Assembly (NCBI RefSeq): GCF_023065955.2
Contig: NW_026623056.1
Coordinates: 87,171,256-87,235,255, forward strand
Direction of reading: 5' to 3'
Length of the DNA: 64,000 nucleotides
Source: Ursus arctos
Taxonomy: Eukaryota > Chordata > Mammalia > Carnivora > Ursidae
Shown here piece after piece: positions 56,354 through 64,000 of the stretch (position 1 is the first letter of the stretch; each line of letters begins with the position of its first letter). The position numbers were made by a program, and so were the translations under genes. A model generated the notes under the pieces. It was given only the letters and a program-made list of their open reading frames with translations, was not told where the DNA came from and made no database searches.

Positions 56354-56409
56354 AGGAAGGAGGAGGAAGATGTCATCATACCCCAAATTGAATTAGTTCA
56401 TCCACAAAA
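56354..56409 (+). other. Candidate 56-nt exon (hypothetical)
   Basis: A strong acceptor (TCTTTTTTATTTCCCCAG) ends at 56353 and a usable donor (AAAA|GTAAAG) begins at 56410. Only one of the three plus frames stays open: it reads RKEEEDVIIPQIELVHPQ, and would stop at TAA if the donor is not used. I do not recognise the peptide. The length and acceptor are exon-like and the stretch lies in repeat-poor DNA. Short open frames with splice-like ends also occur by chance. Confidence 0.25.
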
Positions 56410-57380
56410 GTAAAGAACAGTCCACGATTTAAAAATTTATGTCTCTGATACAGATTTAAATAGCAGTTTACCTTCCATTTTTATAAGTGGACTTATGAGA
56501 ATGAAGGGGGTGTGTGGAAAGCTGCAGGATAGCTCTTAAGTTGGAGAGTACAGATAACCTGTTGGGTTTAATTTTTTGTAAAAGATGATTAGCAAAACAA
56601 AATGGTGGCAGGCTTATTAATGCAATGTGGTTTTACAGACTTGACCAAGTAGTTGGTCAAAGTTTTTTGAATATTTTCTACATTAGATGGCTTCAAGTTA
56701 AAAAATGAAAACACGTTTCTCTCTACGTACCATTTTCCAAAACTATAAAGGTACATTGTATATCTCCATAAAATACAAAATCAATATGGTATGATTTGTC
56801 ATTTCAGATAATCTTGGATGATTTATTACTTGGCATAAATATGGCCTGTTTAGACATATAGAGGGTAGAGCCTATTTATTTATATTGAACATCATTAACT
56901 GCAGATAAGAAATTATCAGGTACTTACTCTAAATATTTTTCTGTTTACATTATAAGGGGGACTATAATTGAGATTACTCTATTTAAAAAAACGAATGATT
57001 AATTGTATACTTAGAAAATTTATTTTCTTTACTAGGAATTCTTAAATATAAATATTATGTAATGAAGGAAGATTTATTTAGTGAATTAACTATTTTTAAG
57101 CATTTTAAGTGTTTAATTTTGGATTCTAACAGTAATACTGACACATTTCCTAAACTCCACAATATAAGTAGCTTTAAAAAGAATCGATGAGAAACTAAAC
57201 AACATTTAAATTCAGGATGTTTTATCCTGGGGCACCTGTCACCAGCCAGACGATGTTTCCTTTTGTCTCTAGGCCCCTAAGGAAAATAAGAGTGCCACGG
57301 TTTTAATTTTTCCCCCTCCAAGGATGGGAAAATTTTGTGATGTGAAGAATGGTTAATGAGATGGACCAGGAAACAGTCCT

Positions 57381-57420
57381 TGTTACATGGGAAATGCCTT
57401 TTTTACACGGAAAATGCCTT
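57381..57420. repeat. Two imperfect 20-bp tandem copies
   Basis: TGTTACATGGGAAATGCCTT followed by TTTTACACGGAAAATGCCTT, four differences in 20 bases. Confidence 0.8.
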
Positions 57421-59242
57421 GTTTACTGCTGTTGATTGGAAGACAGGCTTAGGATTGCTTTATCAATGTGGAGGGAATAAGAGAAGCCTGAACCTGGGAG
57501 AACTAGCCAGAATATAACCCAGGGGTTAAGAGTGAATTAAATTGGTTTAAAAATCTTCCCTTTTTATTTCTCTTCTTGTCTTTATCCTTTGTATTAAAGG
57601 AGGTTTGTAAGCACTCTAGGTAGTTAAAAAACACACCAAATGATATCTAAAGTTCGAAGTAAATGGAGATTGAATCTTTCAGGGAATGGATTAAATGCTT
57701 TAGGTTAGAGTGATTTGCAAACCTTTTTAAACCTTGATCAGTAGATGCTGTAGGTGATGGCATGGGGAATGATTTTGAGCAAATCTTTTTTGAAAGTATA
57801 TTTAAATACAATTTTCATATGTACAACAAACCAAGACACTTACTGATACCTGACTGATAATATTGATTATTCATAGATACTGTGTTTGAAGATTGTTTGG
57901 GAGGACTTTGATTTTCACCTACAGGATCTTTCTCTTACACGCTGTTTTTCTAAAAGTATAGTTTCTTTTTTAATAGTATTAGATGATCTTTAAAGTTTCT
58001 TCCAGCTTCAAAGTTCGGTTATTGATCCCTCTCCTCCCTCTAAGAAGCTGACTCTGGTTTGGTTTCGCTGGTTAAGTGGTTTTCATCCAGAAAACCTCAG
58101 TAGAGAGACATGAGAAGAAATAAGGAGACAAGTGTGGGTGTTGGGTGCTTGAAGATGGTGGAAAAGTGGCTGCAGTTTTCTTAAAGGGGAAGATAATTTG
58201 GAATGATATAGAACCAACATGCTGTTCTCTTTCAATCTGATGCTTGAAATCTGCTCTGTGTCTTAATTCAGTATATTTTACAAGTGCTGGAAGTCTTTCT
58301 AGAGACATTTACAAACATTGTGTGGAAAAACATATTTAAAAATTGCTAATTTCTCCGCGTGGGATGAATCTGTACTCCCATTTAGGAGGAGATAATTGTT
58401 ACGATAGGTGGGACAAGTTGATCTATTTTAAAATAAAATTGTATCTTTTATGAAGTTAGAATTATAAGGCACAAATGGAAACTGTGTCTCCTTGACATGT
58501 TTCAAAGCATTTCTCTGAATATGTGAGATTAAAGGAATGCTCTCTCCACTAAGAATTGTCTGAACACTGATGTTCTTTAAAACTATCTTTGTAGCTGTTA
58601 ATATGTACTGACAGAGATTTTCTTGAATGTTTTATTCATTATTAGACAGTTTACATACAAATATAATGTGTTTATATTATGCTTATATCTTAGTTGAACT
58701 TGGTTTCAAGATGAGTCTTATTTACTTGGTCCCACTTTGCTTATTCTAAGCCCTATAGGTTAATACTTAATTTGGGTTTGATTATTTTTGAAATTATATG
58801 TTAAAATGTGTCATAATCAAAACCAAAATGTTATTTCTCTTCAATCTGATAAAGCTTAAGACTTCAGCAAGCCATGTGTTCTCTTATGCCCATCTTTTAT
58901 TTAATCTTTCCATAATGGAATAAATAAGCTTTGTAGGATTCCTTTAAAATGTAATGTTTGAGAATCTATTTGAATGTATAGAAAGACATTTACATAATCT
59001 TGCTTTTGAGTAGGTGGGGAAAAAGTTGAAATGTTGATCAAAGCTTCTGTTAGAAAAACTCACATCTATATAGTAAAAAGTTGAAATTACAACAAATACA
59101 CTATTTTAACTGTATTCTGGGTGTATTACCATTGGATTGCTTTTGGAGTCGAAGGTAAAATATGATTTTAATCCTTTACAATTGCTGTTAATTTTGCTCT
59201 AAACGTGAAAGTGTTAACAGCAACTTGAAAATGTGACAAAGC

Positions 59243-59371
59243 CCAATTTCATTTCTTGTTTATTGCTTGTTTTCCTATTGGACAATTGGAAGTAGCTCTG
59301 CCCTGGCAACTAAAATAGGCTATTTGCATAACCTAGTTTGATTGGCTAGCATTCGAACTAACAGTTCCAAT
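59243..59371 (+). promoter_or_regulatory. CCAAT-box cluster with octamer (candidate promoter)
   Basis: Five CCAAT/ATTGG pentamers (59243-59247, 59277-59281, 59285-59289, 59341-59345, 59367-59371) and a perfect octamer ATTTGCAT (59322-59329) lie within about 130 bases. Known biology: NF-Y binds CCAAT and POU factors bind the octamer, and such pairs are common in TATA-less promoters. No TATA box or CpG island is visible. Function is inferred. Confidence 0.35.
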
Positions 59372-59430
59372 CATATGGTGTCGGTTTAGTGGTAGGCTAT
59401 GCTAATTAGCTGCTGTTGCTGGGGTTCAGG

Positions 59431-59469
59431 ATGGTTTCTGTGTGCTGTTCTGCTGCATTGTGTTGCCTG
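59431..59469 (+). other. Candidate alternative first coding exon (hypothetical)
   Basis: An ATG in strong Kozak context (TTCAGGATGG, A at -3 and G at +4) opens 13 codons, MVSVCCSAALCCL, directly followed by a good donor CTG|GTGAGA. It lies 60 bases downstream of the CCAAT/octamer cluster. Without splicing the frame stops after six more codons. The peptide is not recognised, and nothing in the sequence proves transcription. Confidence 0.2.
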
Positions 59470-60059
59470 GTGAGAGACATTGATAAATGAGTGTTTAATG
59501 ATCTGCAGCAGTTCCCACTCACTGCGGGCAGGCGGATTTTAGAACAGAAGTGGAAATAAGGATTTAATTGCTCTGTTAAATACCTGTAACCAGAATATGT
59601 GTATTATATTACAGAAGTTAACTTATATAAAATCTTTATCTAATTAAGTACTTCAGAACATTGAAGGGAGATATTGTAGCTTTGTCTCTTAAAATATAAC
59701 GCAGGTAACAGCACTATATGCACAGGTTTTCTAAAACCCTGTTCAGTAAAATTGATCATATTTTTCCAGATTAGAAATAGTACTGTTGCAGTAAGTAGCA
59801 TATTTAATTTTTCTTGTGCTTTTGACCTTTTATAAAGGTACATGTTTGTTTTTAATAAATTGGTGCAAGGTTTTGGGCAGAATTTATCTTGTACTGCCCA
59901 TGTAATCCAGCAAATAGTATAAACTTGAGTTCATGGTTCATGTTCTCCTGTTCAGATGGAAGATCAGTTGTTATTCACCACCTCCTGCTATTACTACCTT
60001 TCTAATTTAAGTCAGATGTTTTAACTATTGCTTGTACTATATTTATTTTTGGTTTACAT

Positions 60060-60370
60060 TAAGTCTTTACTGGGTACTGTTTGGTGGGAGATTTTGTAGG
60101 AAATACAAAACTCAGTGCTTTGTTCAAGGAACATAAAAGGTAAAGAATAAATACTTGCAAAGTTAGATAAAAATACAAAATAGTCATACAGAAAGTGCCA
60201 TAGGATTTATCTAGAAGAGTATAGGAAAAAAAAAATCAGGCATTTTAAGGATATGGACGGGGGAAATGGGTTGAGTAGTCTGGGAAAGGCTTAAAGAGGA
60301 AGCCCATAGAACTTGTGTTAAGGTTTTAAATATGGCTTACGATTCAAATAGCTGGAGAGTAATAGGAAAG
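60060..60370. repeat. L2-like fragment
   Basis: GGAAATACAAAACTCAGTGC, AGAAAGTGCCATAGGATTTA, GGGAAAGGCTTAAAGAGGAA follow the widespread L2-class pattern. Diverged. Confidence 0.45.
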
Positions 60371-61564
60371 AAGAACATTTTAGTGTGAAGAATAGATAGC
60401 AATTGAGTAAAAGTCATCTTTCTGGTGTTATTCATTTGTCCAATATAGGTAGTCATATTGATTGGTCAAGGCCCCCAGATTCTTCTCTGTTTCAGTGCCT
60501 GAGCTCCCAGCAGGCTGGTTGTCATTCCCTTAAAATAGGAGCTGCAGTTTTAGTGTTCTTATTATCATTTTCTTTGGCTTTTCTTCACCTTTTTTTGTGA
60601 CAGCCAGTGCTTTTCCCTTTTTGTGTCTGTTGATTAAAGCATAGGACTTTTTAACTTTCTTTCATCCCTCCCTTCTGGCCCTAGAGCAATGAAACACAGG
60701 ATGGCACCACAAAAAATTCATGTGAATTTAGATGTCTGTCCCATCTGCAACTTTACCCCTTTAATTGTTCTGTTTTTTATTTAAAGAGCCTAGTTAAATT
60801 AGATAGACAAGCTAATTGGACAGTCTTATAGCCTTGCAAAGAATAAAAACAATTAATAACATTTGATATTTAAAATATTTTCCTAGGCATATATACTTTA
60901 TTCACCTACATAGTCAAAGGAACATAGGCTCTTGGACTCAGGAAATTTATAAATCTAATGAAGGTGATTGAGGTATGTCTTTAACCTATATCACATGGTG
61001 GAGTATCCACAGTATAAGAGAAGTGGAAATTTAGAAGTGGGAGTGATCCTTTTTGGATTGGGAGTAGGAAAGATTCATGGTGGAAGTGGTATAGTCCATG
61101 GTCTTAGGGAATGGTTAGGATTTTAGCAAGTGACGCTGTAAGTCTACAGGGTGTGGAGGATGCTATCTAGTTGAAGGTGGAGGCCTGTTTAGAACATCTT
61201 GTTGACTAACGTTGATGGTAAAGAGACTGTTGTTGAGGGCCATAAAGGACGGACAGCATAGACTTTGAAGAGAAACTTGTAAAAAGTTCTCTTCTAAAAA
61301 GCGGGGGATTTAAAAATTCTTTTAGCAGTATTTCAGTTTTACTAAAACATGTCTTCTGTGAGTGTTTACAAATTTCAGAATAGACCTTTCCTTGATTTTA
61401 AAATACTAAGATATGATACCGAGTAATTTCAAGATGTTTGGTCTAAGCAACTGGAAGGTTTGAGTTGCCATCACAGGAGATGGACTACGCTATGGGAGAA
61501 ACAGATCTGAGGGGGCTGGGGTGTACCTATAAAAGGTCATATTTTGGATAGGTTGCAACTTTTT
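60371..61564. other. Unassigned sequence
   Basis: No gene recognised. 61090-61280 has faint L2-like wording (GGGCCATAAAGGACGGACAG). A 65-codon frame at 60403 has no exon borders. Confidence 0.35.
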
Positions 61565-62423
61565 TAAAACAGCTTTATTGTATTATAATTGACATATAAT
61601 AATTTCATATGTAATAAACTTCCCCCTATTTAAAGTGTATGATTTGATGAATTTTGACATGTATCACCCATGAAACTTTTACCACAACTGTAATAATGAA
61701 CATATCCTTTCCTCCTTCAGAAGTTTCTTTGTACTTCTTTTTAATTCTTTTTCTTATCCCTTACCTCCTCCCTTCCCCCCAATCCCTAGGTGACTATCAG
61801 TCTGTTTTCTGTCACTATACATTAGTTCATTTTTTCTAGAATTTTGGGTAAATGAAATCATACTCGATGTTGTCCTTTTTTGTCTGGTTGTTTTCACTCA
61901 GCACAGTCATTTTGAGGTCCATCTGTGGTGTAGTACCTATCAGTTCATTTCTTTATTACTGAGTAGTCATTGTTTGGATATATCACAATTTATCCATTCA
62001 CTTGTTGAAAGGACATTGGGGCTGTTTGCAGTTTTTGGTTGTTACAGGTAAAGTTGCTATGAAAATATTAATGTACAAGTCTTTACATGGTCATGTTTTT
62101 ATTTATTTTGAATAAAAACCTAATTAGGAAATGACTGGATCATATGGCAGGTGTATGCTTCACTTTTAAAGAAATTGCTAAACTCTTTTCCTGAGTGGTT
62201 GTGCCATTTTGTATTCCTACCAGCAGTGTATAGGAATTTCAGTTCTTCCACATCTTGCCATATTTGGTGTGGCCAGTCTTTTTATTTAAGCCATTCTAAG
62301 AGGTATGTAGTGATATCTCATTGTGTTTCCCGGTGATTAATGATGTTCGACATCTTTGCATGTGCTTATTTGCACTCTACATGTCGTCTTTGGTGAAGTT
62401 TTTGTACAGACCTTTGACTTTTT
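61565..62423 (-). mobile_element. L1 LINE 3' region and ORF2 end
   Basis: AACAGCTTTATTGTATTATA, TTGATGAATTTTGACATGTA, CAGCAGTGTATAGGAATTTC, GGTATGTAGTGATATCTCAT: an L1 3' UTR and ORF2 end on the minus strand. Dead copy with broken frames. It continues beyond the SINE. Confidence 0.8.
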
Positions 62424-62617
62424 TTTTTTTTTTAAAGATTTTATTTATTTATTTGACAGAGAGACAGCCAGAGAGAGAGGGAACACAAGCAGGGGGAGCG
62501 GGAGAGGAAGAAGCAGGCTCCTAGCGGATGAGCCTGATGTGGGGCTCGATTCTAGAACGCCGGGATCACGCCCTGAGCCGAAGGCAGCCGCTTAACGACT
62601 GCGCTACCCAGGCGACC
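62424..62617 (-). mobile_element. Young CAN-type SINE inserted in L1
   Basis: Poly-T, GACAGAGAGACAGCCAGAGA, GCTCGATTCTAGAACGCCGG, AACGACTGCGCTACCCAGGC. Target duplication CAGACCTTTGACTTTT at 62407-62422 and 62618-62633. Confidence 0.96.
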
Positions 62618-63540
62618 CAGACCTTTGACTTTTATTCTTATTGTGGAGCTTTGAGAATTCTTTATCTATTTTGGATACAAGTCCTTTACCAGATACGTGA
62701 TTTACAAAGATTTTCTTGTAGTCTATGGCTTATCTTTTCATTTTCTTTACAAAGTGTTTTGAAAAACAGGTGTTTTTAAATTTTTATGAAGTATAATTAT
62801 TGATTTGATCTTTTATGGATCATGCTTTGGAAAACATTTGCCAAATTGTTCCAAGATCTAAAAGGTTTCCTATTTTTTTTCCCCTATAGATTTTACTGTG
62901 TTGGGTTTTACATTTAATTATGATCCATTTGGAGTTAATATTTATAAATAGTTCTGTAAGGGGTAGCTAAAAGATCACTTTTTTGTGTGTGTGTGCAAAT
63001 TGATATCCAGTTATTCTAGAACCATTTGGCAAAAAGACTGTTCTTTCTCCACTGAATTACCTTCGTATCTTTGTTGAAAAGCAGTTGTGGGTCTGTTTCT
63101 GTTCTGTTCCATTAATCTGTTGGATTAATGGATGCCATTATGTCTTGATGCCAATGCTTTATTGTCTTTATTACTATAGCCTTATAATATGTATTGACAT
63201 CAGATAGTGTTCATCCTACAAATTTCTTCTTTTTTAAAGTGATGACTACTCTGTGTCCTTTGCATTTCCATATGAACTGTCAGATCATTTTGTGAATTTC
63301 TGTTAAGATGTCTACTAGGATGTTGATTGGGATTGTGTTGAATCCATAGATAATTTTGGGAAGAATTGACATCCTAAATAATATAGAGTCTTCAGACTCA
63401 TGCACATAGTATAACTCTCCCTCTAATTAGATTTTTCTTTAATTTCTTTAATTTTTCTAATTTTTAGTGTGCAAGTCTTTGACATTTTTTTGTCCTTCAT
63501 ACCTAAGTATTTCATATTTTTGATACTGTTATTATTATTA
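62618..63540 (-). mobile_element. L1 LINE ORF2 remnant (continuation)
   Basis: TTTGAGAATTCTTTATCTAT, GATACAAGTCCTTTACCAGA, TTTTATGGATCATGCTTTGG, GTTGATTGGGATTGTGTTGA: the complement of L1 ORF2 DNA going toward its 5' side. Stops and frame shifts throughout. Confidence 0.8.
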
Positions 63541-63656
63541 TTTTTTAAGTAGGTTCCATGCTCAGCGTGGAGCCCAAAAACTCGTGACACTGAGATCATG
63601 ACCTGAGCCAAGATCAGGAGTTGGACTCTTAACCGACTGAGCCATCCATGTGCCCC
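63541..63656 (-). mobile_element. Short tRNA-like CAN SINE
   Basis: TTTTTTAAGTAGGTTCCATG, GATCATGACCTGAGCCAAGA, CGACTGAGCCATCCATGTGC. Flanked by TATTAT-type sequence. Confidence 0.9.
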
Positions 63657-63779
63657 TATTATAAATGGTTTTTAAATATTAGTTTCTGATTGTAGTTGCT
63701 AGTACATAGTAATACAACTGATTTTTGTACATTGATCTTGTTTTCTGTGACTTTGCTATAAATCACAACGCCAATAGCT
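63657..63779 (-). mobile_element. L1 LINE remnant (continuation)
   Basis: TTCTGATTGTAGTTGCTAGT, CATTGATCTTGTTTTCTGTG, CTTTGCTATAAATCAC continue the same L1 between two SINEs. Confidence 0.65.
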
Positions 63780-63975
63780 TTTTTTTTTTTGAAGATTTTT
63801 ATTTATTTGATGGAGAAGAGATAGAGAACAAGCATGGGAAGGGGCAGAGGGAGAGGGGGAAGCAGGCTCCCCACTGAACAAGGAGCTCGACCTGGGGCTT
63901 GATCCCAGGACCTTGGGATCATGACCTGAGCTGAAGGCTCAGATACTTAACTGACTGAGGCACCCAGGCACCCTC
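63780..63975 (-). mobile_element. CAN-type SINE near window end
   Basis: Poly-T, GAAGATTTTTATTTATTTGA, GGGATCATGACCTGAGCTGA, ACTGAGGCACCCAGGCACCC. Flanks CCAATAGCTTTT / CCAAAAGCTTTT suggest a one-mismatch duplication. Confidence 0.92.
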
Positions 63976-64000
63976 CAAAAGCTTTTGGTAGATTCCAACA

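Larger units (their letters stand above)
56088..60059. other. SINE-free, repeat-poor sequence
   Basis: No recognised transposon in almost 4 kb, the cleanest stretch of the window. It holds two splice-bordered open stretches (56354 and 57273) and a CCAAT/octamer cluster (59243-59371), given separately. Otherwise no gene is recognised. Confidence 0.5.

Noticed and set aside
57219..57240. GGGGCACCTGTCACC, resembling a SINE head
   Set aside because: The match stops after about ten bases, and neither a SINE body nor a tail follows.
62356..62779. Open frames at the right end of the window
   Set aside because: They are translations of a young SINE and the antisense of L1 ORF2.
1..64000. CRISPR arrays, operons, bacterial promoters or terminators
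   Set aside because: The dispersed SINEs, L1s and LTRs show this is mammalian nuclear DNA. No regularly spaced direct repeats were seen.

Overview
This window is mammalian nuclear DNA, and I find no confident protein-coding gene, rRNA, functional tRNA or CRISPR in it. The organism is almost certainly a carnivoran. Thirty-five tRNA-derived CAN-type SINEs are spread through it, with heads like GGGGCGCCTGGGTGGCTCAG, a CT-rich middle and tails of the AATAAATAAAATCTT type. Several belong to a young class with the CAGCCAGCGAGAGAGGGAAC segment, which I associate from memory with arctoid caniforms, especially bears and perhaps seals. Species-level placement is inference. All repeat family names come from recognition, not from a database search.

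Layout. 1-5 kb: a degraded L2 carrying an inverted pair of SINEs, further SINEs, and a MIR. 5.2-9 kb: an ORF1-type L1/HAL1 remnant on +, an MLT1-like LTR, MIR and L2 tails, a Tigger-like DNA transposon with intact TA flanks, and a SINE. 9.4-16.5 kb: stacked ancient repeats, mostly minus-strand L1/HAL1 with an MLT1-like LTR and SINEs inserted into them; decayed L1 ORF2 C-terminal sequence lies at about 14.9-15.8 kb. 16.5-24.9 kb: MIR, MER5-like, MLT1-like and SINE copies in otherwise unrecognised sequence, plus an exact 40-bp tandem duplication and a (TG)n. 25-27.7 kb: a minus-strand HAL1/L1 with decayed ORF1, containing a two-level nested SINE insertion and an ERVL-type LTR. 28-37 kb: L2, L1 3' ends, MIR and SINEs. 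37.1-45.7 kb: a SINE-free block with little recognisable repeat. 45.7-56.1 kb: the densest young SINE cluster, with HAL1/L1 (+) and L1 (-) remnants and a second Tigger-like copy. 56.1-62.4 kb: a second SINE-free block. 61.6-64 kb: a minus-strand L1 with three SINE insertions running off the window.

The window reads as a large intron or an intergenic interval. Most L1/HAL1 remnants are on the minus strand, which fits (weakly) an intron of a plus-strand gene. The best non-repeat signals are in the last SINE-free block: a strong acceptor followed by a short open frame and a donor at 56354-56409, and a cluster of five CCAAT boxes plus an octamer at 59243-59371, followed by an ATG in good Kozak context and a splice donor (59431-59469). 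Both are hypotheses: the sequence alone cannot prove transcription or conservation.
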